Shown here piece after piece: positions 1 through 7,603 of a DNA stretch of 64,000 bases. Source of the stretch: Lachnospiraceae bacterium (GTDB lineage: Bacteria; Bacillota; Clostridia; Lachnospirales; Lachnospiraceae); assembly GCA_024684085.1 (NCBI GenBank), contig JAIKXM010000021.1:62001-126000 (forward strand). The letters run 5' to 3'. Position 1 is the stretch's first letter. Each line of letters begins with the position of its first letter. The notes beneath the pieces were generated by a model. The model had not been told where the DNA came from. It ran no database searches and saw only the letters and a list, made by a program, of their open reading frames with translations. Position numbers and translations under genes: made by a program.

Positions 1-2
1 GA

Positions 3-152
3 CTCTTCGAGGATGTGAGCTGGTTCATTGAGATGAAGGACTATCGCAATGCCAATGCGGACTGGAAGAACAGTAAGGATGCAATACAGAATTGTATGCA
101 GAAGCTAAAGGGCGGATTCCCCGCCGATCCTGTATATAAGGCGAGAAGATGA
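3..152 (+). CDS. C-terminal end of an unrecognised protein (5' truncated by window edge)
   Basis: An open frame enters from the window edge and ends at the TGA at 150-152. It encodes about 49 residues, with SWFIEMKDYRN near its start and ending FPADPVYKARR. I do not recognise the family. It is followed in the same frame by a second stop at 159-161 and then by acetyltransferase debris, so it may itself be a decayed fragment. Whether it is a real gene end depends on sequence upstream of the window. Confidence 0.35.
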   Translation, partial: LFEDVSWFIEMKDYRNANADWKNSKDAIQNCMQKLKGGFPADPVYKARR

Positions 153-161
153 ATCCGGTGA

Positions 162-308
162 CAATGCATTTGCCCTGACCCCTCAGCAGTGGTTAAACGC
201 GACCGTTGCTATAAGGCTGTAGGTTTTGAAGAAACTGACGAAACACTTTATTTTGAATGTATGGGTGAGCAGTGGAAATGTATTGAAATGGAAATGGGAA
301 AGAGTTAA
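162..308 (+). pseudogene. GNAT acetyltransferase remnant, C-terminal part
   Basis: Reading in frame from 162 gives ICPDPSAVVKRDRCYKAVGF followed by about 25 residues ending MEMGKS. The pattern ICPDP...RCYxxVGF is the C-terminal motif of aminoglycoside 6'-type GNAT acetyltransferases, where the Tyr sits at the acetyl-CoA site. There is no start codon, and a TGA at 159-161 sits immediately upstream, so only the last third of the domain survives. An N-terminal GNAT fragment lies downstream at 593-673, in the wrong order for a simple deletion. It is not expected to be functional. Confidence 0.6.
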
Positions 309-334
309 CCTGTAGAAAGATAAGTAATTTACAT

Positions 335-382
335 AGACCAGTACCTTGGGGGCACCCAGCGATAGTACTGGTCTATTTTTTT
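335..382 (+). terminator. Rho-independent terminator
   Basis: The inverted repeat AGACCAGTAC (335-344) / GTACTGGTCT (365-374) is followed by a run of seven T (376-382). It lies 26 bases after the stop of the GNAT remnant, so it probably ended the original acetyltransferase transcript. Confidence 0.75.
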
Positions 383-386
383 GCTT

Positions 387-476
387 TATCTTGCGTACTG
401 TCGGTGAAAATAAAAATTAATATCTTGCGTACTATGGCATATAATTGGTAAAATTATCTAGCGTACTGTAAGGAGG
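387..476 (+). promoter_or_regulatory. Orphan promoter with three direct repeats and an SD
   Basis: Three copies of TATCTTGCGTACT (third copy TATCTAGCGTACT) start at 387, 421 and 455, exactly 34 bases apart. A possible promoter is built into them: TTGCGT at 425-430, an 18-base spacer, and TAAAAT at 449-454. AGGAGG follows at 471-476, but the only ATG after it opens a three-codon frame. This looks like the autoregulated control region of a lost operon, such as an XRE-controlled toxin-antitoxin pair. The link to toxin-antitoxin genes is inference only. Confidence 0.4.
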
Positions 477-502
477 CACTTATTATTAATGCCATTTTAA
501 TC

Positions 503-570
503 CTTATTAGAAAAGCAAGGAAGGGAAACAGAGCATCGGAAAACGAGATTATTAAAATCCCGGTGCTTAG
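503..570 (+). repeat. Stray copy of the 62-bp repeat (family A)
   Basis: The 34-base module at 533-566 (GCATCGGAAAACGAG... to CCCGGTGC) and the purine-rich spacer before it match the units of the array at 2766-3606. It sits between the orphan SD at 471-476 and a truncated GNAT start at 593, so its arrival or spread may be tied to the gene decay here. Confidence 0.7.
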
Positions 571-592
571 TTAGAAATGGGAAGGAATTGAA

Positions 593-673
593 ATGAATTA
601 TCAGGGAACAAAACAGTTGGAAACAGATATACGGACATTAAGGAGTTTAAACAATGCCTATTTTACCAGATGA
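593..673 (+). pseudogene. GNAT acetyltransferase remnant, N-terminal part
   Basis: The frame starts MNYQGTKQLETD, matching the typical MNYxGTKxIETERLxLR opening of RimJ/RimL-like GNAT acetyltransferases. It loses similarity after about 19 residues and stops at 671-673. The rest of the domain is missing. It overlaps the start of the small frame at 654-812. Confidence 0.5.
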
Positions 674-812
674 TCTTCAGAAAAAACAGCGAATAGTATA
701 TCAATACTTGATCGGTTGTGGAGTTTTTAAAGAAGGAACTCCTGATTATGTATTAGAGTATGATAAAGAAATTCAGGACTTTTATGATAAGGAAATGGAT
801 GGAGTAATGTAG
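654..812 (+). CDS. Small protein of unknown function (52 aa)
   Basis: ATG at 654 is preceded by AAGGAG about 8 bases upstream. The 52-residue product begins MPILPDDLQKKQRIVYQYLI and ends in an acidic stretch with EIQDFYDKEMDGVM. There is no membrane segment or signal peptide. Codon use is unremarkable and the ribosome site is good, but it lies among gene fragments, so it could be a surviving member of a lost operon or a remnant. I do not recognise the family. Confidence 0.4.
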   Translation: MPILPDDLQKKQRIVYQYLIGCGVFKEGTPDYVLEYDKEIQDFYDKEMDGVM

Positions 813-825
813 TATTAAAGAACAA

Positions 826-954
826 TCAATCGGTATCTTTATGGAAAGGGCAGTGCGGATCGTACTGGCCAAAGTCACCGGTCTCATCTACAAAGCGGCT
901 AACTATTTTGGGTTCGCTCATAAAAAGCTTGCGTATCTTCTGTATTACCTTCAT
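826..954 (-). pseudogene. DUF3800 protein, truncated after N-terminus
   Basis: On the minus strand a frame from 954 (or from the second Met at 921, MSEPKIVSRF) encodes VDETGDFGQYDPHCPFH and then meets a TGA at 826-828. DE[ST]GDFG followed by YDPHxP is the hallmark N-terminal motif of DUF3800 proteins, a family often carried on mobile or defence islands with a proposed RNase-H-like fold. Family members are usually 200 residues or more, so this is only the first strand-loop region. Nothing recognisable continues downstream. It is a decayed gene. Confidence 0.6.
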
Positions 955-1209
955 AAAAAAATGACGCCGGTTCCCAGCGCCTGTCGGTGGACCCGGACCT
1001 TTCGGTCAGCCCAAATCAGTTTCCTAATGTGCCCTTACTATGAGGCATTTCAGGCTTTTTGTCAAGTAATTACAACTAGGTGTCAACTGTAAAAGTCACT
1101 GTAAAATGTCATTCAGAATCATGAGATTGAGGTCTTGGGTTCCCTCCTTGGGGCCCCAGGGAAAAGTGACGCCGGAAACATACTTTTTATCAGTATTTTT
1201 GATCAGGGT
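955..1209. other. Non-coding debris with TGTCA-rich stretch
   Basis: No supported gene is visible. Between about 1052 and 1115 the sequence carries four copies of TGTCA, one preceded by AAAA, reminiscent of the multiple short terminal repeats at IS21-type ends. TGACGCCGG occurs twice (about 961 and 1168). No transposase gene is nearby, so this is at most an insertion-sequence scar. Confidence 0.25.
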
Positions 1210-1911
1210 TTACCCAAAAATCCCCATACTCATATCTATAAAACCATGTAAAACTGTTCCGCCATAAATGTTTCCAAATCTTCCGTAGAACCAACTGAAC
1301 ACATAGTGCCACATTAGCTGAATTGGCGCACCTGCAATAAAAAGCGGAAAGTAGTCTGTAATCCCCATACCTCTTGCTGCCATTTGATATGGATAGTGCA
1401 TCAGCACAAACATTATTCCGCCGACCAATAAAGTTAACCATTCTTTCTTAAACAACGGAAACAATCTTGGCTGAATAAATCCTCTAAATGACAATTCTTC
1501 TTCAAACGCAATTATTACAAAGTAATAGAATACATTATATAAGATTGTTCTAACCGGAAGAAAACTTGCTCCCGCTGCTATCCCCGGAAGTATCGTGTAA
1601 CCAAGAATGAAAATGATTCCCATGATAAATCCGGTGACTATACCGGGAATTATTCCGCGTACACAAATTCCTACATCGGAATGTCTCGCTCTCGCTATCA
1701 ATAGCACAACAGCGATGTTAACAATCGCCATCACTATCCCCAAATATTTACCTGTATAAAAATGAATTTTTCCTGTAGCATAAAGGAGGAGCATGTTAAA
1801 AGCATAGAAAGCAAGAGCTATATATGAATCCTTTTTTGTATAGCTTTGCAAGTTGTTACGATACCCCCGGTCTGTCCTAAAGGCTTTTTTAATAGTACCA
1901 TCATTATTCAT
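1210..1911 (-). CDS. CPBP family intramembrane metalloprotease
   Basis: This is a polytopic membrane protein of 233 residues with the three CPBP (Abi/Rce1-like) motifs: EExxxR in FEEELSFRGF (Glu138, Glu139, Arg143), FxxxH in FVLMH (His172), and HxxxD in LHGFID (His222, Asp226). Family members are membrane-embedded glutamate proteases involved in prenyl-protein processing, bacteriocin immunity or self-protection. About six hydrophobic segments are visible. I chose the ATG at 1911 because GGAGG lies about 8 bases upstream of it; an in-frame ATG at 1926 overlaps that ribosome site. It stands alone, and its substrate cannot be told from sequence. Confidence 0.85.
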   Translation of the reverse strand: MNNDGTIKKAFRTDRGYRNNLQSYTKKDSYIALAFYAFNMLLLYATGKIHFYTGKYLGIVMAIVNIAVVLLIARARHSDVGICVRGIIPGIVTGFIMGIIFILGYTILPGIAAGASFLPVRTILYNVFYYFVIIAFEEELSFRGFIQPRLFPLFKKEWLTLLVGGIMFVLMHYPYQMAARGMGITDYFPLFIAGAPIQLMWHYVFSWFYGRFGNIYGGTVLHGFIDMSMGIFG

Positions 1912-1971
1912 GTCCAATGCCTCCATATAATCCTACATTGTCTGCATTAATTCCTATCTTGTCAAGTATCA

Positions 1972-2010
1972 GTTGAATGATCCTCCAAATTTGGAGGGGC
2001 GTATTTGTAA
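1972..2010. repeat. Dispersed repeat with CCTCCAAATTTGGAGG palindrome, copy 1
   Basis: GTTGAATGATCCTCC followed by AAATTTGGAGGGGCGTATTT matches two more copies at 2734-2769 and 3609-3645, which bracket the 62-bp array. The palindromic core could form a hairpin. This copy stands alone, upstream of both the CPBP gene and the small membrane protein gene. Confidence 0.65.
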
Positions 2011-2096
2011 TGTTCTACACACTGCACGGGTAAATCTGAGCTATAATACACAGGAAGAGATAAACTAATAATACATGGTGAAGGAGGATGCCAAGG

Positions 2097-2459
2097 GTGA
2101 ATCGGAGAAAGGGTATCAAAGTAGCTATCTTTTTGGGTATTTTAATGGTTCCGGTGATATTATTTTTTGGGTATTATAGATTTATTCCAATTAAATATAT
2201 AGGATATGTTGTTGAGAATCGCTCAGTTTCTACGCCAGGTTTCTATGCAACTTTGACTGTTCAAACAACAAAAGAACATCTTGAAAAAGCTATTCTAGAA
2301 GATGTTATTGGTGAAACGGAGAATATAAAAGGAAAGTTAGAAAAAATGCAAAATAATCAAAGAATAGTGGTGTCATGGGGTAAACCAATACGTTTTTTCT
2401 ACTACTTTGGTAACGAATCTAATCCTATAGTTCATGTAAAATATAAAGGGGAAAAATAG
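2097..2459 (+). CDS. Small membrane-anchored protein, probably frameshifted at its C-terminus
   Basis: The product of about 120 residues has a basic start, one N-terminal membrane segment (about residues 8-25, VAIFLGILMVPVILFFGYY) and an extracytoplasmic remainder. I prefer the GTG at 2097 because GGAGG at 2083-2087 is 9 bases upstream; the ATG at 2088 touches the ribosome site. The frame stops at 2457-2459 inside a G4-A5 run. Reading one base earlier continues IDNKVYFYTISYDGPIIDYV to a TAA at 2522-2524, a natural-looking ending. The present stop is therefore likely a one-base loss, a sequencing slip or programmed frameshifting. Function unknown. Confidence 0.55.
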   Translation: MNRRKGIKVAIFLGILMVPVILFFGYYRFIPIKYIGYVVENRSVSTPGFYATLTVQTTKEHLEKAILEDVIGETENIKGKLEKMQNNQRIVVSWGKPIRFFYYFGNESNPIVHVKYKGEK

Positions 2460-2543
2460 ATAATAAAGTCTATTTTTATACAATCAGTTATGATGGACCC
2501 ATTATAGATTATGTAAATTATTAATCGTATATTATTTATAGAT

Positions 2544-2575
2544 AGAGATGTCGGGAGTGTCGACATCTCTATTTA
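2544..2575 (+). terminator. Hairpin terminator after the small membrane protein
   Basis: The perfect inverted repeat AGAGATGTCG (2544-2553) / CGACATCTCT (2561-2570) is followed by ATTTA. The T-run is short. It lies 20 bases after the TAA of the extended reading frame, which supports that longer ending. Confidence 0.6.
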
Positions 2576-2668
2576 GGTAAGCGCAAAGTTTTGGGGGAGT
2601 GTGGATGAAAATCCGAGGACTTCCCGGACCTTCACTCATCTTTATTGACACAGCACTTCTAAACTACA

Positions 2669-2699
2669 GTAAACGTCAAACCATGCGTCTGACGTTTAC
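2669..2699. other. Perfect inverted repeat
   Basis: GTAAACGTCA (2669-2678) and TGACGTTTAC (2690-2699) form a 10-bp stem with an 11-base loop. No T-run follows, so it is not a convincing terminator. It could be a protein-binding palindrome or part of the repeat island that starts at 2734. Confidence 0.45.
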
Positions 2700-2733
2700 G
2701 AGGCGGAAATGATGCAGCGGTGGGATTTCCATA

Positions 2734-2769
2734 GTTGAATGCCCCTCCAAATTTGCAGGGTCGTATCTG
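2734..2769. repeat. Dispersed repeat with CTCCAAATTTG core, copy 2 (left flank of array)
   Basis: GTTGAATGCCCCTCC then AAATTTGCAGGGTCGTATCT matches the copies at 1972-2010 and 3609-3645. It abuts the left edge of the 62-bp array in the same orientation as the copy at its right edge. Confidence 0.65.
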
Positions 2770-3606
2770 CGGAAAACGAGATTATTGAAATCCCGGTGCT
2801 TATTTAGAAAGCAATAAGGGAAACAGAGCATCGGAAAACGAGATTATTAGAATCCCGGTGCCTATTTAGAAAGCAAGAAGAGAAACATAGCATCGGAAAA
2901 CGAGATTATTAGAATCCCGGTGCCTATTTAGAAAGCAAGAAGAGAAACATAGCATCGGAAAACGAGATTATTGAAATCCCGGTGCTTATTTAGGAAGCAA
3001 GAAGGGAAAAAGAACATCGGAAAACGAGATTATTAGAATCCCGGTGCCTATTTAGAAAGCAAGAAAGGAAACAGAGCATCGGAAAACGCGATTATTGAAA
3101 TCCCGGTGCTTATTTAGAAAGCAAGAAGGGAAACAGAGCATCGGAAAACGAGATTATTAGAATCCCGGTGCCTATTTAGAAAGCAAGAAGAGAAACATAG
3201 CATCGGAAAACGAGATTATTATAATCCCGGTGCCTATTAAGAAAGCAAGAAGGGAAAAAGAGCATCGGAAAACGCGATTACTGAAATCCCGGTGCTTATT
3301 TAGAAAGCAATAAGGGAAACAGAGCACCGGAAAACGCGATTATTAAAATCCCGGTGCCTATTTAGAAAGCAAGAAGAGAAACATAGCATCGGAAAACGAG
3401 ATTATTAAAATCCCGGTGCTTATTAGGGAAGCAAGAAGGGAAAAAGGGCATCGGAAAACGAGATTATCAAAATTCCGGTGCTTATTTAGAAAGCAAGAAG
3501 AGAAAAAGAGCATCGGAAAACGCGATTATTGAAATCCCGGTGTTTATTTAGAAAGCAAGAAGGGAAAAAGGGCATCGGAAAACGAGATTATCAAAATTCC
3601 GGTGCT
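2766..3606. repeat. Tandem array of about 14 units, exactly 62 bp each (family A)
   Basis: Units start at 2766, 2828, 2890, 2952 and so on to 3572, always 62 bp apart; the first and last are partial. Each has a 34-base module beginning GCATCGG and ending CCCGGTGC, whose ends pair as a 7-bp stem with one U-G wobble. In the unit at 3324 the T is C, giving a perfect stem. A 28-base purine-rich spacer (TTATTTAGAAAGCAAGAAGG...) follows. Spacers are as conserved as the modules, so this is not a CRISPR array. No open frame runs through it. Confidence 0.9.
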
Positions 3607-3608
3607 TA

Positions 3609-3645
3609 GTTGAATGACCCTCCATATTTGGAGGGTCGTATTTGT
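3609..3645. repeat. Dispersed repeat with CCTCCATATTTGGAGG core, copy 3 (right flank of array)
   Basis: GTTGAATGACCCTCC then ATATTTGGAGGGTCGTATTT closes the 62-bp array. With the copy at 2734 it forms direct repeats around the array. It lies just past the 3' end of the minus-strand amylase gene. Confidence 0.65.
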
Positions 3646-3705
3646 ATTATATCTTGTACCTTAAGAGACTATTGATAACAATGGTATGGCTACACCATGT
3701 CCAAT

Positions 3706-5013
3706 TTATTTCGCCTTAAGGAATCTGGCTTCATACCCCTTCATCCTGAACGGCTGGGCGCCGGAGACGATATCACCACTGACCAGATCAGTCAGTTCTG
3801 CGGTTCCGAAGTCGGCATATGCATCAAAGTCATTCTCATCGGCATTGATCAGGACGAAGACTCTTTCATCATCAACACGCCTTTCGAATATGCACTGGCG
3901 GTTGGTGAGCAGTACCGATCTGAAGCCGCCGTAGTTAAGTGCGCGCTCCGTATGTCTTAACTTCATGAAGGAAGCGACCGTCTCTGACAGTTCGTTGGAT
4001 ACGGGGTTATCAATGGCGGGGCGAAGAGCCGGATCGCCATCTTTTTTATCACCGGTTATGCCCCATTCACTGCCGTAGTAGATGCATGGGATGCCCGGCA
4101 TACCTGCGAGCATGGCGTATATCAATGGAAGATGACGGCTGTTATTTAATGTGCTCGCGATCCTTGATACGTCGTGATTGTCTACAAAAGAGAGGAGATG
4201 ACGTCCGGTGTACAGACACCAGGGATCGGAGCCGAACTCGCGGATCAGCGAGTGGTTGATCTCGAACATATTCATGCTGTTGAAGCTGGAATGAAGCCCC
4301 TTGTATGCCTCGTAGTTGGTAACAGAGTGGAGCATATCGGGGGCCAGAAGGCGGTTATAATCTCCGTGGATCATCTCGCCCAAGAGGAAGAAGTCCTCCT
4401 TCTTGCTGTCGCAGTGGCCCCGAAGCCGTCTCATGAAGTTCTCATTCAGCATATAGGCCACATCCAGACGGATTCCGTCGATATCGAAGTAGTCTATCCA
4501 GTAGCTGACGCTCTCAAGCAGGTAGTCGACTACCTCAGGGTTGTTGAGGTTCAGTTTAACGAGATCGTAATTGCCCTCCCAGCCTTCGTACCAGAAACCG
4601 TCGTTGTAATTGCTGTTGCCGTCGAAGCTTATGTGGAACCAGCCGGCATAGCGGGAGCCTGAGCGATTGGCACATACGTCCTGAAATGCGAAGAATCCTC
4701 TGCCGACATGATTGAAGACACCGTCGATCACGACTCTTATGCCGTTATCATGAAGGGACTGCACCAGAGTTCTGAAGTCCTCGTTGGTGCCGAGACGCTT
4801 GTCGATAAGCCTGTAATCCCGGGTGTTGTAGCCATGTGTATCCGACTCGAAGATGGGAGACAGGTAGATGGCATTGACATTGAGGCTCTTAAGGTGCGGT
4901 ATCCAGTCGCGTATCTTAAGGATATTCTCGGCCTGAACGCCGTTGTTCTCAAAGGGTGCGCTGCAAAAGCCCAAAGGATAGATCTGATAGAAAACCGATT
5001 CGTATGCCCACAT
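3706..5013 (-). CDS. GH13 alpha-amylase family glycosidase
   Basis: This is a 435-residue (beta/alpha)8 enzyme of the alpha-amylase clan. The conserved regions are in order: DGVFNHV (region I, 97-103), GIRLDVA with nucleophile Asp184, LLGEMIH with acid/base Glu213, and FVDNHD with stabiliser Asp281. There is no signal peptide, so it should act in the cytoplasm on imported maltodextrins or similar alpha-glucans. It is shorter than most amylases and has only a brief C-terminal beta domain. The ATG at 5013 follows AGGAGGG. It is probably co-transcribed with the helicase gene, which ends 37 bases upstream. Exact substrate is not determined by sequence. Confidence 0.9.
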   Translation of the reverse strand: MWAYESVFYQIYPLGFCSAPFENNGVQAENILKIRDWIPHLKSLNVNAIYLSPIFESDTHGYNTRDYRLIDKRLGTNEDFRTLVQSLHDNGIRVVIDGVFNHVGRGFFAFQDVCANRSGSRYAGWFHISFDGNSNYNDGFWYEGWEGNYDLVKLNLNNPEVVDYLLESVSYWIDYFDIDGIRLDVAYMLNENFMRRLRGHCDSKKEDFFLLGEMIHGDYNRLLAPDMLHSVTNYEAYKGLHSSFNSMNMFEINHSLIREFGSDPWCLYTGRHLLSFVDNHDVSRIASTLNNSRHLPLIYAMLAGMPGIPCIYYGSEWGITGDKKDGDPALRPAIDNPVSNELSETVASFMKLRHTERALNYGGFRSVLLTNRQCIFERRVDDERVFVLINADENDFDAYADFGTAELTDLVSGDIVSGAQPFRMKGYEARFLKAK

Positions 5014-5050
5014 AATATATCCCTCCTGTATTTGAAACAGCTTTTACCTC

Positions 5051-7426
5051 TCAAAGCCCGTCCCAGAAATTTTTAGCAAGATTTCTTATATTTTCTTCGT
5101 TCGTAAGCGCGACGCTGTTCCATTCGCGCGGAAACAAATCCCTGTATTCCGAATATTTGAAACGATAATCGAGCAAGGCGATGATTCCCGTATCTTCATG
5201 GGTTCTGACGACTCGCCCCGCAGCCTGTAAGACTTTGTTGAATCCCGGATAAGTATAGGCGTATTTGCGCCCGTTGTATCCCATCCGGTCGAAATAATCC
5301 TTGATCAGCTCATTTTCCTTGCAGTAGAGCGGAAGCCCCGTACCTATTATTATCGCGCCGATCAGATCCTCGCCCTTAAGGTCGATCCCCTCGCTGAATA
5401 TCCCGCCCAAAACGCAGAAACCGACGAGAGAGGTCTCGCTTTCGGATGAGAATTCATTCAGGAACTCCTCACGCTCGGCCTCGTTCATGTGCTCATCCTG
5501 TATCAGCCTGCGGATGCCGGGATCTTCGCTCACCAGAATGTCGTATTCCTCGGCTACTTTTCTCATGAAGATGTGAGAAGGCGCGAAGACCATATAATTG
5601 CCCGTGTGGGAGCTTACTATATTGTGTATATATCTGGCGGCGCGGGCGTAGGTTGTGGCTCCGCGCTCCGTGTACCTGCTCGTGACATCCTCCGCGACCG
5701 TAAGCAGGCGCCTTGACGGATCGAAGGTCGACTCCGCATAGACTTCATAGTCCTTATCATCGGCTCCGAGCAGCTGCCTGTAATAATCTATGGGAAGCAG
5801 TGTCGCGGAAAAAAGAATGCTACTGACACCTTTCTCCATACAAGCTTTCAGATTGGAAGCCGGATTAACATTGAAGAGCCTGATCGCAAAGTCCCCATTG
5901 TCGAGGATATAGCAATAAGTTATATAATTATCGTCTACCAGATCGTAGATCAGCAGAAAATGTGAGATCTCAAAGAAGAAATCAAGCACCTCGTCCCTCA
6001 CAGGCGACGCTTCGTGATTCTCGAGATAGAAGGAGATCTGGCTGTATAGCCTCTCCAGATATATGATGAAGTTACTGATATCCTCGAGCACCGTAAGCTC
6101 CTCGCAAGATCGCTTCATGGCAAGAAGCTCGTGATTGCACTTCTCAAGCCGCTTATACATGACCGGATCATATACCTTGACCGTCTTCTTGAGCGCAAGG
6201 AAGTCTTCCTTGATCAGGGTGGCGGAGAACATATTCCGCCCTCTGTCGACCAGATTGTGCGCCTCGTCGATCAGGAAGATGCTGTCTTTCACCCCGCCCT
6301 CCACGAAGAAACGTTTAAGCCTCACGTGTGGATCGAAGAGATAGTTGTAGTCACATATCACCCCGTCGCAGAACAGCGAGACATCGAGTGAGAGTTCGAA
6401 CGGACAGACTTTGTAGTCGGCGGCATATTTTTCAATGACCTGTCTTGAATAGATCTGCTCGCCGGTCAGAAGCGTAAACAGCGCCTCGTTGATCCTGTCG
6501 TAGTGCCCCTTGGCGTACGGACACGCCTCCGGATTGCACTCCCTCTCCTCGAGAAAGCATATCTTGTCCTTGGCCGTCAGCACCACGCTCTTGAAGTCAA
6601 GCCCCTTATCCCGCATCAGATTCAGCGTATTCTCGGCGACCGTCCGCGTAATGGTCTTGGCTGTCAGGTAAAAGAACCGGTTGGCCTTCTGTTCCCCTAT
6701 CGCTTTCACCGTTGGAAAAACAGTGGCGATTGTCTTACCGACCCCCGTTGGTGCTTCGAGAAAGAGCTTACGACCATGGCAGATCGTGTGATATACGTGA
6801 GTCACCAGTTCTTTTTGACCTTTTCGGTATTCGTAAGGGAAGTCAAGAGACTTGATGGAAGTATCACGTGTGACCTTCCAGTCTTCCTGCATTCGTATCC
6901 AGCGGGCGTATTCCTCCATAAGACCGCTGAACCACTCGCTTAAGTCGCCGTAATCGCAGATCTCATCGAAGTATCGGATATCCTCGGTCTCGAGATTGCA
7001 ATATGTGATCCTGACACCGATACAGTCCAGATCGGATTCGGCTGCGTATATATAGGCATAGCACTTGGCCTGAGCCAGGTGAACGTTGTCGGGTTTATCA
7101 ATGAACTGCACCTTGCGGTAAGTGCCCTTGATCTCATCTATGGTAAAGGGCGGGAGCGCAAGTGCAGGATCGGCCTCGGTATTATCGATGATACCGTCTG
7201 CACGACCATCGAGAATAATGCGGATATCGTGTTGCGCCGAATCATAGGTGGTCTCTAAAGTGACCTCACTTCTGTATTCCGGGCCTTGCATGCTCTGGAT
7301 CTTGCGATGTATCCGTGCGCCTTCCTGCATGGAGTTCTCGGTATTATGCTGTTGTCTGTTATCTATATCGCCTTCCCTCAGGATAAATTCGACGAGGGAA
7401 CGGACGCTTGTGGACGCTGTGATCAT
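5051..7426 (-). CDS. XPD/DinG-like ATP-dependent DNA helicase with N-terminal nuclease-like domain
   Basis: A superfamily 2 helicase of 791 residues. The first 200 residues contain DGRADGI and, further on, TIDEIKGTY, which look like a PD-(D/E)XK nuclease fold. Walker A is EAPTGVGKT, the DEAH box is LIDEAHNL, and four cysteines (ICFLEE, RECNPEACPYA, KVCPFE) lie between motifs I and II as in the [4Fe-4S] domain of XPD/Rad3/DinG helicases. It should unwind DNA during repair. I start at Met 7426 (MITASTSVRSLVEF), where the family homology begins; Met codons at 7444 and 7519 are also in frame. No SD precedes 7426. TATAAT on the minus strand at 7438-7433 lies just upstream, so the message may be leaderless. 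Confidence 0.85.
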   Translation of the reverse strand: MITASTSVRSLVEFILREGDIDNRQQHNTENSMQEGARIHRKIQSMQGPEYRSEVTLETTYDSAQHDIRIILDGRADGIIDNTEADPALALPPFTIDEIKGTYRKVQFIDKPDNVHLAQAKCYAYIYAAESDLDCIGVRITYCNLETEDIRYFDEICDYGDLSEWFSGLMEEYARWIRMQEDWKVTRDTSIKSLDFPYEYRKGQKELVTHVYHTICHGRKLFLEAPTGVGKTIATVFPTVKAIGEQKANRFFYLTAKTITRTVAENTLNLMRDKGLDFKSVVLTAKDKICFLEERECNPEACPYAKGHYDRINEALFTLLTGEQIYSRQVIEKYAADYKVCPFELSLDVSLFCDGVICDYNYLFDPHVRLKRFFVEGGVKDSIFLIDEAHNLVDRGRNMFSATLIKEDFLALKKTVKVYDPVMYKRLEKCNHELLAMKRSCEELTVLEDISNFIIYLERLYSQISFYLENHEASPVRDEVLDFFFEISHFLLIYDLVDDNYITYCYILDNGDFAIRLFNVNPASNLKACMEKGVSSILFSATLLPIDYYRQLLGADDKDYEVYAESTFDPSRRLLTVAEDVTSRYTERGATTYARAARYIHNIVSSHTGNYMVFAPSHIFMRKVAEEYDILVSEDPGIRRLIQDEHMNEAEREEFLNEFSSESETSLVGFCVLGGIFSEGIDLKGEDLIGAIIIGTGLPLYCKENELIKDYFDRMGYNGRKYAYTYPGFNKVLQAAGRVVRTHEDTGIIALLDYRFKYSEYRDLFPREWNSVALTNEENIRNLAKNFWDGL

Positions 7427-7603
7427 AAAGTAATTATACCACATGATATCTTCAAGTTGCGCATTGCGGGCAAAGGTTATATAATGTCTACAGATTCTTG
7501 AGGAAGATGTCCGCATCATGTTTTTAGGGTTGAGATGATCCGTATCAGAGTTTTGGGATTGAAATATCTGATCCTCATGATCGGATTCAAGGATGATCTG
7601 ATT

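Noticed and set aside
841-1092. 83-residue plus-strand open frame
   Set aside because: No ribosome site or family match; it is opposite the DUF3800 remnant, whose minus-strand frame gives a recognisable motif.
1040-1120. IS21 insertion-sequence end
   Set aside because: TGTCA repeats are suggestive, but there is no transposase, second end or target duplication.
2766-3606. CRISPR array
   Set aside because: The period is an exact 62 bp and the would-be spacers are as conserved as the repeats; no cas genes are present.
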